This document shows, one piece after another, positions 17,550 through 26,240 of a DNA stretch of 52,245 nt. The translations under genes were made by a program, and so were the position numbers. Position 1 is the stretch's first letter; each line of letters begins with the position of its first letter. The DNA comes from Saprospiraceae bacterium. GTDB taxonomy: Bacteria > Bacteroidota > Bacteroidia > Chitinophagales > Saprospiraceae. Below the pieces are notes generated by a model that made no database searches, was not told the origin of the DNA, and saw only the letters and a list, made by a program, of their open reading frames with translations. The DNA lies in the NCBI GenBank assembly GCA_026993525.1, contig JALWSS010000138.1, positions 1 to 52,245 of the forward strand, written 5' to 3'.

Positions 17550-18060
17550 TTATCCTCCAAATGAAGTCATGCAAGGGTCCCCTGGTATCTCCCATTTTGG
17601 GGTTGTCTGGTTTTCAAATGCTTTCAACCTGTTGTGCAAGGCATGCTTCCGGGCAATACATTCCTGAATGAGCGGGCGGATGATTACCGCCTTTCCAGGA
17701 GCGGCAATATATCAATTTCATCTTTAGTAATAATGCAATTCCTGAGTTTTCCATCAGTGGTCAGACGGATGCAGCTTCAGGTGTTCCAAAACGGTTTGGT
17801 CATCGTATTGTGTGCCGCAAACGCAATCCGAAAGCCAACCATCCAATAACTTTTGGCAGTGCTGTGGGTATTGTCTTCCAGCTTTTCGACAGGAAAAACT
17901 GCCTTGGTTTTGTCAAATATCTCTTTGTACGAATTTGTCCGCCAGACACGGGTTGCCACCAAAGGGCCTCACCTGCCCAAATGATGAAAATGACAGGGCT
18001 GGAATACCCTAATGCAGGGTTGAACAAAACCCGGGGCCAAGTCGAGTATGAAGTCAGATC
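17550..18060 (-). pseudogene. moaA: Decayed 3' half of moaA (GTP 3',8-cyclase of molybdenum cofactor synthesis)
   Basis: Conceptual translation of the minus strand gives NSYKEIFDKTKAVFPVEKLE, then AKSYWMVGFRIAF and TMTKPFWNT-stop-SCIRLTTDGKLRNCI, and after a frameshift IIRPLIQECIARKHALHNRL ... PCMTSFGG-stop (17550-17552). This is the C-terminal half of MoaA, whose second [4Fe-4S] site normally reads FCNTCNRIRLT: one cysteine is now W, the next is a stop codon, and the third position is shifted. Further frame changes occur upstream, and the N-terminal radical SAM half (CxxxCxxC) is missing. The 5' limit is approximate. A functional moaA must lie elsewhere if the nitrate reductase is active. 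Confidence 0.85.
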
Positions 18061-18104
18061 TGGGGCAGGAATAGCGCTACCACCTGCTGCTGCCTTTCTG
18101 ATAC

Positions 18105-18512
18105 TCAGGCCGGATACTCTACATAGTTTCTCGGTGTCTCGTACAGGCGGACTTTCAGCTCGTATTTGTCGGGGAGTTGTTTGCGCAGTATGTTCCAGAT
18201 CACATAGCAGATGTTTTCAGAGGTGGGGTTGAGTCTGGTGAATTCAGGCACGTCGGTGTTCAGGTTTTTGTGGTCGAATCGCTGTTCGATGTGCTCATAA
18301 ATGATGTCTTTGAGGATTTTGAGGTCAATCAGGAAGCCTGTTTCGGGATCTACTTCTCCGGTCAGTTTCACTTCCAGTTCGTAGTTGTGGCCGTGGTAAC
18401 TGGGGTTGTTGCACAGCCCGAAGACCTCCCGGTTTTTCTCTTCTGACCAGTTGGGATTGTGCAGCCGGTGGGCGGCGTTGAAGTGGGCTCTTCTGAAAAC
18501 GGATACTCTCAT
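18105..18512 (-). CDS. queD: 6-carboxytetrahydropterin synthase / PTPS-family protein
   Basis: 135 residues, the full length of the QueD/PTPS family. Zinc ligands are seen as H in HFNAAHRL and the pair in YHGHNYELEV; the catalytic cysteine lies in GLCNNPSYHGHN, and the substrate-anchoring glutamate is in YETPRNYVEY. It converts dihydroneopterin triphosphate to 6-carboxytetrahydropterin for queuosine, or serves a related pterin step. It is upstream of the moaA relic on the same strand; both act on GTP-derived pterins, so the two may once have been a unit. Confidence 0.9.
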   Translation of the reverse strand: MRVSVFRRAHFNAAHRLHNPNWSEEKNREVFGLCNNPSYHGHNYELEVKLTGEVDPETGFLIDLKILKDIIYEHIEQRFDHKNLNTDVPEFTRLNPTSENICYVIWNILRKQLPDKYELKVRLYETPRNYVEYPA

Positions 18513-18847
18513 ATTGCTTTAACGGATTTCATTGCGACGAAAACAAGTGAAGTGCATTTGGGTTTCAGACAGTACAAAAACAGCGGAAATCCGCTGAAAT
18601 GTCCTCGCCAACACCTGGCAAAGCACTGAAAACATGGCCTTAAGTCAAGATTGCGACAAAATAATTGAAGTTGGTAATTTAGGTGCTGAGAAGATTATTT
18701 GCCACCTTTGTGCATCAACCCAAATCTTACCTGCTGTTTCATTCACCATCACAAGCATATTGACGAAGAAATAGAGGTGCTCCCGGAAATTTGGGACACC
18801 CTTAGATTTTTGAACTAACACTCTTCACACATCCAAAATTCTTACGT
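18513..18847. other. Divergent intergenic region between queD and a T9SS cargo gene
   Basis: No open frame of note. CACCTTTG at 18703-18710 resembles the Bacteroidota -7 element (TAnnTTTG) for the plus-strand gene, with TTGG about 30 bases before it, which is a poor spacing. No terminator or repeat is evident. Confidence 0.35.
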
Positions 18848-20998
18848 ATGACTAAGTTTTTTACCCTTTTAATGTTTTTGGCAGTTTCTGCTTTCGCAAG
18901 TGCCCAGACCATTGTGCTGGAAGAAGACTTCGAAGGTTCAGGAACGCCAACAGGCTGGACCCAAATGACCAATGCCTCCGATGGCGGCTGGCTGTTTGGC
19001 AGTGCTGCAAGCCTTTCCAGCAGTTCCTTCCCCATCCCATCCAATGGCAGCAACATTGCCGCCACCAACGACGATGGTTGCAACTGCAACAAAAGTTCAG
19101 ACCGCCTTATTACGCCAACGATGGACTTGTCTGCCTACACAGTAGTTTTGCTGAAGTTTGACATGTTTTACGGCGCCCTGAATTATCAAGGGGTTGATGA
19201 AACAGCCACCATTGAGTACACAACTGATGGAGGTACAACCTGGACCGTTATTGAAACTTTGCCAGGCAACATTGATGGCTGGCAAAATGGGTACCTGGTT
19301 GACATTTCGGCGCTTGCCGGTCAGTCAAACGTCCAGATTGCCTTCAATTACAACGACGGTGGCGGTTGGCTCTACGGCTGTGCAATTGACAACATACTCG
19401 TTCAGGCTCCGGCTGACTTTGACATTGCCATCACCAGACTGGACGTGCCACGCTATGCACCATTTGGCGACAATGTGACCATCAGTGGTGAGATCACCAA
19501 CTTTGGCGCACAAACCATCACCTCATTTGATGTGACATGGAGCGATGGAATCAACACCTACACTGACAACATCACCGGTGTTGATGTGCCATTCCTCGGT
19601 TCCACAACATTTACCCACAGCACCATGCTTCCACTGCCGCAGGCTGTGACGTATGATTACACCGTAACAGCTGACAACCCTAACGGCAATGCAGACAGCA
19701 ACCCCGCTGACAACCAGTTGGGTGGCCAGGTGTCAGGTGTTACCTACATTCCGAATAAGAAGTCTGTTGCCGAAGAGGGAACAGGAACCTGGTGCGGATG
19801 GTGCCCCCGTGGTACGGACTGGATGGAGTACATGACCGTTAACTATCCGGATGACTTCATTGGCATTGCCGTTCACAACGGCGATCCCATGGTTGTGTCC
19901 GCCTATGACAACGGAATGGGTTTCATGGGTTTTCCCAATGCCCGTTACGATCGCATTTTCGATCTGGACCCGAGCGAACTGGAAGATGCCCTGCCCAACT
20001 TTGCAAGCCGCATCGCACCCGTTGCCCCTGGTATCGAAGCCAGCCTTGACGTAGCCACCATGACCCTTACCGCCGATGCAAGTGCCGAGTTCGTCACCCA
20101 ACTGGACGATCTGAACCTGCGTCTTGCCGTGGTACTTTCAGAAGATCAGGTGCACGGAACTTCAGGCGCCTACGGCCAGTCCAACTACTACGCCGGCCAG
20201 GGCGACCCACTTCCGGGATATGGCTACGACTGGGGCAGCCTGCCAGGCACTGTTCCTGCCAGTGAAATGTACTACGACCACGTTGGACGTGCTTTGCTCG
20301 GAGGCTTCAACGGACAAACCGGTAGTGTGCCAACTTCCGTAATGGCAGGGCAGGTAGCTGACTACCAGTTCAACATGCCCGACTTCAACAAAAACTGGAA
20401 TCCTTACAACATGCACGCCGTCGTGATGGTGCTGGACGGAAGCACCGGCGAAATACTCAATGCAGAAAAAACTGAAGTTGAGGTTGTTTGCCCGGCAGAC
20501 TTCGGTGCGCAAATAGAGGTGATTGATTCTGCTCCAACCGGCCCCGGCGCCATCAACGTGACAGGGCCGAACCCAACTTTTGGTTTTGGTGACTACACCT
20601 ACCTCTGGAGCACCGGAGAAACCACCAAAGACCTGGCGGATGTGCTTCCCGGCACTTACACCCTCACCATTACCGACAAAATCGGTTGTTCGCAAACGAT
20701 TGACGTGGTAGTGGGTGGTGTTACCGGCACCCAGGAAATTGAATCGTTGACCACCATGGCGCTGTCACCCAACCCGGCTTCCAACCTTAGCATTCTGAAC
20801 CTCGAATTCAACGAGACTGTGAATGCCACCGTGGAAGTGCTCAACACACTTGGACAACAGCTCTACGCCGCTCAGTACAGCAACATCACCGGAGGCAAGT
20901 ACGAACTCGACCTCAGCACCTTCAGCAATGGTACTTACTTCGTAAAAGTTACCGTTGACGGTCAGACCAGCGTTCGCCGACTGATGGTGAGCAAGTAA
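18848..20998 (+). CDS. Secreted T9SS cargo protein with Omp28-like thioredoxin domain
   Basis: 716 residues. Signal peptide (FFTLLMFLAVSAFASAQ); a lectin/MAM-like beta sandwich with EEDFEGSGTPTGW at the start (about 22-175); a CARDB-like beta domain (about 190-290); an Omp28-type thioredoxin-like domain whose redox motif is GTWCGWCPRG (about 310-320); a SprB-like repeat (YLWSTGETTKDLADVLPG); and a T9SS type A sorting tail (LSPNPASN ... NGTYFVKVTVDGQTSVRRL). The protein should be exported and attached or released by the type IX system. The CGWC pair suggests disulfide chemistry outside the cell, which is inference. Confidence 0.88.
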   Translation: MTKFFTLLMFLAVSAFASAQTIVLEEDFEGSGTPTGWTQMTNASDGGWLFGSAASLSSSSFPIPSNGSNIAATNDDGCNCNKSSDRLITPTMDLSAYTVVLLKFDMFYGALNYQGVDETATIEYTTDGGTTWTVIETLPGNIDGWQNGYLVDISALAGQSNVQIAFNYNDGGGWLYGCAIDNILVQAPADFDIAITRLDVPRYAPFGDNVTISGEITNFGAQTITSFDVTWSDGINTYTDNITGVDVPFLGSTTFTHSTMLPLPQAVTYDYTVTADNPNGNADSNPADNQLGGQVSGVTYIPNKKSVAEEGTGTWCGWCPRGTDWMEYMTVNYPDDFIGIAVHNGDPMVVSAYDNGMGFMGFPNARYDRIFDLDPSELEDALPNFASRIAPVAPGIEASLDVATMTLTADASAEFVTQLDDLNLRLAVVLSEDQVHGTSGAYGQSNYYAGQGDPLPGYGYDWGSLPGTVPASEMYYDHVGRALLGGFNGQTGSVPTSVMAGQVADYQFNMPDFNKNWNPYNMHAVVMVLDGSTGEILNAEKTEVEVVCPADFGAQIEVIDSAPTGPGAINVTGPNPTFGFGDYTYLWSTGETTKDLADVLPGTYTLTITDKIGCSQTIDVVVGGVTGTQEIESLTTMALSPNPASNLSILNLEFNETVNATVEVLNTLGQQLYAAQYSNITGGKYELDLSTFSNGTYFVKVTVDGQTSVRRLMVSK

Positions 20999-21030
20999 GC
21001 ATTGTTTTCCGGGCCCTGCCCGTAAAGAAA

Positions 21031-21070
21031 AGCCACGACCGTCACTGATGGTCGTGGCTTTCTCTTTTTT
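21031..21070. terminator. Bidirectional terminator between convergent genes
   Basis: AGCCACGACC (21031-21040) and GGTCGTGGCT (21050-21059) form a perfect 10-bp stem with a nine-base loop. TTCTCTTTTTT follows on the plus strand, and a T-rich stretch follows on the minus strand, so it can end both the T9SS gene and the patatin gene. Confidence 0.88.
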
Positions 21071-21097
21071 CAAAAAACTTACAAACGGATTCAACAG

Positions 21098-22930
21098 TCA
21101 GAACCCCTCCCATTTATCGAGCACTTCAAGGGCATGTCGGTACCCGATTTCTACGATCTCGTCAAAGCGTTTCCACTCCATCAGTCCTATTTGGCTGACA
21201 TCGGGATTGAAATAAAGCCCCACCACCGGACGAAAGCGACGAGCCTGAACATCGCTGGCCACCGTACAGCTTTGCATGATGGTGGACATGAGTGATGGAA
21301 TCTTGATCCTGGATTTACTGCTGCCCAGGCGATTGATCAGCACCTCCCAGATATTGGGCAATTTTTCAATTGCCAATAGTTCTTCGCTTTGAACTTCGAG
21401 ATCTACCGCCGCTATTTTCTTCACGCCCAAAGAATACATCACATCAATGGGAAGGTTGTTGAAAATGCCACCGTCAACATGAACACAACCCCTTTCCAGA
21501 ACCGGTGGAAAAATTCCCGGCAGAGATATGCTGCACCTGACAGCCCTGGCCAAAGAGCCGCTCCGGTGAATAACCGGAACCGAATGGGTTAAATTGGTGG
21601 AGACGCAATAGAAATTCAACCAGCAATCTTCAATACCGGTAGTGCCGAAGACCTGTTGGAGCAATTTGTCCATTTTGCGTCCTTTCATCAGGGCGATGAA
21701 AGGCAGCATGTTAAGGTCTGTCACCGGAGTGGGATTGTTCAGGAAGTAATCACGGGCCATTGACTTGAGGTCTTCCGGATTTGTACCAATGGCTATCAAG
21801 CCAGCTATCACCGAGCCGATGCTTGTTCCTCCGACCAGATCCGGTGCTATTCCTGCCTCCGCCAGCGCCTGATACACACCAATGTGGGCCAGGCCCTTGG
21901 CACCACCACCAGACAATACCAGTCCAAGGGGATTGCCGGACAGGAACCTTGCGAGGCGATCGAGGTCTTCCTGGTTTTCGGAGCGAATGTGATGGTGAAA
22001 TTTGAAGTCGTTCCCTTCGAGCAGTTTGCTGGTATCTGAGGGGAGTGCTTTTGTAGAATCGTGAAGGACAACCAGCGTTTTACCAACCGCAACGGAGCCA
22101 TTTTTTTCGTTCAGCAGAAGTTTTGCCGTTGGGTGGGAAAGCCCCCGCCTGCTATCACAGACAAACAGTATCTCATCCGCCTGGCGCAGGCATTTTTCTG
22201 TCCATGTTGTTTTTTCTTCGTCAACGAGGTAGATCAAAAAGTCATTGACGGCCTCCATTTTGTCCAGCCAAACCGCAATTTTCTGTTCGGCTGAACCCTG
22301 AGAGGCCAGGGCCTTCGTAATTCCCTTTTGCCGGAGGTTTTCCCCAACAATGGTGGAACTGAGCAACAGGCAGTTGCCATGTTGGGAAAGAGACTGATGA
22401 AAACGCCTGGCGAAGCCCTCCATGTCAATTCCCGGCGAGCCCGGAACAAGGCACATATTGACCACCTTGTAGGCCACTTTTTCATGCACGTTGACTTTTC
22501 TCAGGCGCTGGATTACCACCCTTGTAATGTTGAATACCACATCGGGAAACTTTTTAACAAGGACCTGAAACGATTCATTGGATATCTTCAACAACAGGCT
22601 GTCCCTTACGGCTGCGATGCTTGCACTGCGCGGTTCGCCGGTCAACAATGCCATCTCTCCAACCGTTTCACCCCGGGTTATTTCCCCCAAAACTTCCCGT
22701 TTTCCTCCGGCTTTTTGGATCAGCGCATGCAGCCGGCCGCTGAGCAACACATAAAGATCGGTGTTTTTCTCTCCCTGATGAAACAGTATCTCCCCTGCCC
22801 GAAGCTCCTTCCACTCCGAGTGCTCCAGTACTACTTCAAGGGAAGCCGGGTCGTTCAACCCGAACAGTCTGCCAAGGGATTCACGAACCAGCTCACCGTA
22901 TGTGTCAATGAGATTGATCCCTCCGGACAT
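21098..22930 (-). CDS. cNMP-binding domain / patatin-like phospholipase (NTE family)
   Basis: About 610 residues. A cyclic-nucleotide-binding-like domain (about 25-140; ILFHQGEKNTDLYVLLSGRLHAL, GETVGEMALLTGEPRSAS) is followed by a linker and a patatin domain: oxyanion loop SGGGAKGLAH, nucleophile motif GGTSIGS and catalytic aspartate in HVDGGIFNNLP. It is the bacterial counterpart of neuropathy target esterase, hydrolysing phospholipids. I start at ATG 22928-22930 because AGGAGA lies directly before it; an upstream ATG at 23020 would add 30 non-conserved residues. Confidence 0.92.
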   Translation of the reverse strand: MSGGINLIDTYGELVRESLGRLFGLNDPASLEVVLEHSEWKELRAGEILFHQGEKNTDLYVLLSGRLHALIQKAGGKREVLGEITRGETVGEMALLTGEPRSASIAAVRDSLLLKISNESFQVLVKKFPDVVFNITRVVIQRLRKVNVHEKVAYKVVNMCLVPGSPGIDMEGFARRFHQSLSQHGNCLLLSSTIVGENLRQKGITKALASQGSAEQKIAVWLDKMEAVNDFLIYLVDEEKTTWTEKCLRQADEILFVCDSRRGLSHPTAKLLLNEKNGSVAVGKTLVVLHDSTKALPSDTSKLLEGNDFKFHHHIRSENQEDLDRLARFLSGNPLGLVLSGGGAKGLAHIGVYQALAEAGIAPDLVGGTSIGSVIAGLIAIGTNPEDLKSMARDYFLNNPTPVTDLNMLPFIALMKGRKMDKLLQQVFGTTGIEDCWLNFYCVSTNLTHSVPVIHRSGSLARAVRCSISLPGIFPPVLERGCVHVDGGIFNNLPIDVMYSLGVKKIAAVDLEVQSEELLAIEKLPNIWEVLINRLGSSKSRIKIPSLMSTIMQSCTVASDVQARRFRPVVGLYFNPDVSQIGLMEWKRFDEIVEIGYRHALEVLDKWEGF

Positions 22931-23168
22931 TTCTCCTGCTTCTTTTATTGATAAAAATAAATTTTCGGAAAGAATGGCGAAAATAGTAAAACATGGCTTT
23001 TCAACCGTAAAAAGTGGCATAAGGCAAACTTTACCCGGGCCAACAATCCGGTGTCATTCCGATTTGCCATTGCCTGACATCTCTGTTAAGAAAGCACTAA
23101 GCCCCTTGCAAGCCGGGCCAAATATTGGCATCTTGCAGCCATTCCGGCTTTCTTAGGAAATTTTGAAC

Positions 23169-23176
23169 TACTTTTG
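23169..23176 (+). promoter_or_regulatory. Candidate Bacteroidota -7 promoter element
   Basis: TACTTTTG matches TAnnTTTG exactly, 38 bases before the ATG of the T9SS gene at 23214. A matching -33 TTTG is not obvious. Confidence 0.4.
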
Positions 23177-23213
23177 TTGTCCGAAACCGGCAATACCGTT
23201 AAACAGAAAAAGC

Positions 23214-23948
23214 ATGAAGCAAACTTTACTTTTATTTTCTTTTCTCATTTCTTCGCTGACCATGTTTGGTCAGTTCGATTTGGAGATTTACCCATCCAAT
23301 CCGGCTGATTATTCTTTTCAGGTTGACCTGAGCGATTTTTGGGCAGAACCCATCGCCCACGCCAGTGTCACCAACAAATCAACCACTATCCTGAACCTCA
23401 GGTGGGAGCGTGAAGTGATCGATGCCCCTGAAGAGTGGGAATACCGCATTTGCGATACCATTGCCTGCTATCCCACCAGTGTATCTTCCAACGTCGTTAT
23501 CGGTGGTCAGCCCAACGCCCCGGTTCCTCTCGGACAAGACCAACACACCCTGATGGATGTTCACGTTTTGCCGCGCGGAGTTGCCGGCTGCGGTGAAATT
23601 GCGGTTCACCTTTCTGATGCTACTGATCCCAACAATGTCATCGAGACAATCACCTACAACATCTGCATAGACCCCCTGACGGCTGTCAACGATCAGTTTG
23701 ACCGCAGCCAACTGAGGATTTTTCCGAACCCTACGGCCAACTTCATTTCATTGACGAAGAACACCGTCGTTCGTCAATTGTGGATTCACAACATCCTTGG
23801 CAAAAGGGTGAAAACTTTCAACACCAGCTACAACGGCCGTTACGACCTCACCGACCTGCCCGACGGCCTCTACCTCGTAAGCATGGTTGACGCCGAGGGA
23901 AAAGTGATCAAAACCGTGCGGGTCAGCAAGCGCAGCATCAGAGCCTGA
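23214..23948 (+). CDS. Small secreted protein with T9SS sorting tail
   Basis: 244 residues from the ATG at 23214 (an upstream frame start at 23163 would precede the signal peptide). Signal peptide QTLLLFSFLISSLTMFGQF; a beta-sandwich domain (about 20-160) with paired cysteines in CDTIACYP and GCGEIAVHL; and a T9SS type A tail (LRIFPNPTANFISL ... LPDGLYLVSMVDAEGKVIKTVRVSK). Function unknown. Export through the type IX system is the only firm statement. Confidence 0.85.
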   Translation: MKQTLLLFSFLISSLTMFGQFDLEIYPSNPADYSFQVDLSDFWAEPIAHASVTNKSTTILNLRWEREVIDAPEEWEYRICDTIACYPTSVSSNVVIGGQPNAPVPLGQDQHTLMDVHVLPRGVAGCGEIAVHLSDATDPNNVIETITYNICIDPLTAVNDQFDRSQLRIFPNPTANFISLTKNTVVRQLWIHNILGKRVKTFNTSYNGRYDLTDLPDGLYLVSMVDAEGKVIKTVRVSKRSIRA

Positions 23949-23967
23949 TACTTTGAGCTGCAAATGC

Positions 23968-24000
23968 AAAAAAGCCCTTCCATACCGGAGGGGCTTTTTT
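23968..24000. terminator. Bidirectional terminator between the T9SS gene and the radical SAM gene
   Basis: AAAAAAGCCC-T-TCC (23968-23981) pairs with GGA-G-GGGCTTTTTT (23987-24000) around a five-base loop. T-runs on both strands suit the two convergent genes. Confidence 0.85.
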
Positions 24001-24017
24001 TATTGGGTGCCTCCAGC

Positions 24018-25181
24018 TCAGTGTTCGATCCAGACTTTGCAGCCTTCTGTGCAATTGGTGCAGATGTCAATTTGATCACGCCCTCTCAGTATTGAGGAAC
24101 GAAAACGCTGATAAGCCTGCCCTGACCAGATTTCCCCGAAGGACTGGCTTTTAAGATCGCCAAGTTGGTGGGTGGCATCTTTGTCGAAACAGCAAGGCAC
24201 CACCTTCCCATCCCAGGTGATGACGCAGGAATGCCACATTTTCCAGCAGTGGTTCAGCAGTTTGTTTTTGACGGCCCAGGTGCCATCGGGCCTTTGGTAG
24301 TACCTCGAATACTTTGGGTTTTCCGGGATGAGCGGATTGCCGTGAGCATAGTCGTAAACCTGGGCTGTTTTCAACTTCACCTCATCCACTCCGATTTCCC
24401 TGGCCAGGCGGTACACCTCGTCCACCTGGTGTTCATTGGGCCGTACCACCAGAAACTGAAAGATGATGTGCGGGGTTTTGGATTTCAACCGGCGCTTCCA
24501 TTTCACCACGTTCCGTGCCCCTTGCAGCACTTTTTCCAGATTGCCCTCCCGCCGGTATTGTTCGTACACCTGCTGGGTGGTGCCATCCAGCGAGATGATG
24601 AGCCGGCTGAGTCCTGACTCAATGGTTTTTCTGGCGTTTTCATCGTTCAGAAAATGGCCGTTGGTGCTGGTGATGGTGTAGATGCCTTTGCGGCTGGCCT
24701 GCGCAACCATGTCCGGAAATTCCGGGTTGATGTAAGGCTCCCCCTGGAAATAGAAGATCAGGAACACCAGGTCTTTGGCCATCTGGCCCAGGGTGTGCCG
24801 GAAGGAATCGCTCTTCAAATTGCCCGTAGGGCGAGTAAAGGCCCTCAGACCGCTGGGGCATTCGGGGCAGCGCAGGTTGCAGGCCGTTGTCGGTTCCAGG
24901 GAGATGCTCATGGGCAGGCCCCAAACGATCGGCTTGCCCAGCCAACGGGTCAGGTGGTAGGAACTGACCAACTTGAGGACGTTCACCAGCTTTCTGAAGG
25001 TCAGTTTGCGCACCAGGTTCAGGCTATCGTGCAGATAGAAACTCATGGGGTAAAGATCGTTTTTCCGAAGGGCAGAAAAAACAGGCAAGGCCCATTGGCG
25101 GAATAATCTGAACTTTGCCTTCGGTAAACCGGACTCATCAAAACCGAAAGCGAGTAGGCCCATGGTCAGCGAATCAATCAT
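24018..25181 (-). CDS. Radical SAM/SPASM domain protein
   Basis: 387 residues. The radical SAM cluster motif is CNLRCPEC (about 108-115), preceded by ISLEPTTA; IFYFQGEPYINP and ITSTNGHFL belong to the TIM barrel. The C-terminal SPASM domain has cysteines in NHCWKMWHSC, VVPCCFDKD and CTNCTEGC, which would hold auxiliary clusters. Such enzymes modify peptides or small molecules; no precursor peptide is visible. The start is uncertain: the first ATG (25181) overlaps the divergent gene that begins at 25162. Confidence 0.87.
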   Translation of the reverse strand: MIDSLTMGLLAFGFDESGLPKAKFRLFRQWALPVFSALRKNDLYPMSFYLHDSLNLVRKLTFRKLVNVLKLVSSYHLTRWLGKPIVWGLPMSISLEPTTACNLRCPECPSGLRAFTRPTGNLKSDSFRHTLGQMAKDLVFLIFYFQGEPYINPEFPDMVAQASRKGIYTITSTNGHFLNDENARKTIESGLSRLIISLDGTTQQVYEQYRREGNLEKVLQGARNVVKWKRRLKSKTPHIIFQFLVVRPNEHQVDEVYRLAREIGVDEVKLKTAQVYDYAHGNPLIPENPKYSRYYQRPDGTWAVKNKLLNHCWKMWHSCVITWDGKVVPCCFDKDATHQLGDLKSQSFGEIWSGQAYQRFRSSILRGRDQIDICTNCTEGCKVWIEH

Positions 25182-25644
25182 TGAAAGGGTGTTGGAAAGA
25201 TTTGAACAGGATGCTGCCCTTTACGAGGAAGCTGCCCGGCATTTTGGCAGGCAGCAACCCGAGTTGTTGCAGTACATACTCAGTGTGCCTGAAGGTGTGC
25301 TGACACCGGAGGAAGGCGAATACCTGCTGTACCTGGCCATCATCATCTGGCAGTCGGTGTGTGATGCCCGTGGCAGCGGAAAACAGCATGGCGGCAAGGC
25401 CATTGAAGCAGCCGAAGAAAAGAACTGGGAGCTTTGGGAGTCCGGTTCTGGAAATTTCAACCAGAGGCTGGATGTATTTTTTGAAAAGACCGACCAGGAA
25501 GACCTGCTGGCCTTTGTGGAGGACTCGCTGACACTGGACGAGGAGGATGAAGAAAGCAACCCGCCGGTGACAAAGGAAGGTGCCGAGCCCGTGTTTATTG
25601 CCCTGAAAACACTGATTGACCTGCTGACCAACCAGCGGAGTTAG
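25162..25644 (+). CDS. Conserved hypothetical acidic protein
   Basis: 160 residues, strongly acidic with no signal peptide or membrane helix. Helical N-terminal half (ESIIERVLERFEQDAALYEEAARHFG, TPEEGEYLLYLAIIIWQSVCDA), then an acidic linker (LDEEDEESNPP) and a C-terminal helix. I recognise no family. It starts inside the first codons of the divergent radical SAM gene, and its stop overlaps the stop region of the convergent transferase by four bases, so it is tightly packed. Confidence 0.75.
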   Translation: MVSESIIERVLERFEQDAALYEEAARHFGRQQPELLQYILSVPEGVLTPEEGEYLLYLAIIIWQSVCDARGSGKQHGGKAIEAAEEKNWELWESGSGNFNQRLDVFFEKTDQEDLLAFVEDSLTLDEEDEESNPPVTKEGAEPVFIALKTLIDLLTNQRS

Positions 25645-26240
25645 GCTTCGAGGTCCCAGCCATGTTGCCGCCAGTCATCTTCGTTGTCAACGTCGCTGAG
25701 GGTGGGCAGGAGGGCATAAGACAATCCCATCCTATCAGCTTTCCGGAGGGTTTGTTCCAAAACTTCACCGGTGCTCCAATGGATGTTTTCAAAAAGTTCC
25801 TTACAGGGTGTTTTCATGCCAATAAGGTAATAGCCACCATCTTTTGCCGGTCCCAGTACCAGGTCTTTTTCATTCAGTTTCTGAAATGCGCTTTTCAGCA
25901 AAGATGCCGTCAACCCCGGTATATCGCTCCCCACCAGCACGGCGCGTCGGTTTTCCGAAAGCACTTGCTCAAAAGCATGGTGCATGCGCTGGCCGATATC
26001 ATCACCTTGCTGGATTCGGGGCAGGTACAGGTCCGCCGGCCATTCCGCTGCTGATCCGCTCTCGTGGCTGAAATAGGCGTAGCGCCTCAGGGGCAACTTT
26101 TCTGCTGTTTGGCGCAGCCGAAGCAGCAAGGCCCTGTAGATTCTCAGGGCCATGGCCCCACCGACGGTGGCTGCCAGGCGGGTCTTGACTTTTCCGAAGG
26201 TGGGGTTCTTCACAAACAGGATCAGCGCCTCGTCATTCAT
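25641..26240 (-). CDS. DUF2064 / TIGR04282-type glycosyltransferase-like protein
   Basis: 199 residues with a GT-A-like nucleotide-sugar fold: LFVKNPTFGKVKTRLAATVG, QGDDIGQRMHHAFEQ, VLVGSDIPGLT, LVLGPAKDGGYYLIGM and LSDVDNEDDW. The family is named for association with radical SAM and selenium-domain proteins, and a radical SAM gene lies 500 bases away. Substrate unknown. Its start overlaps the stop of the upstream glycosyltransferase (ATGA), pointing to translational coupling. Confidence 0.9.
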   Translation of the reverse strand: MNDEALILFVKNPTFGKVKTRLAATVGGAMALRIYRALLLRLRQTAEKLPLRRYAYFSHESGSAAEWPADLYLPRIQQGDDIGQRMHHAFEQVLSENRRAVLVGSDIPGLTASLLKSAFQKLNEKDLVLGPAKDGGYYLIGMKTPCKELFENIHWSTGEVLEQTLRKADRMGLSYALLPTLSDVDNEDDWRQHGWDLEA

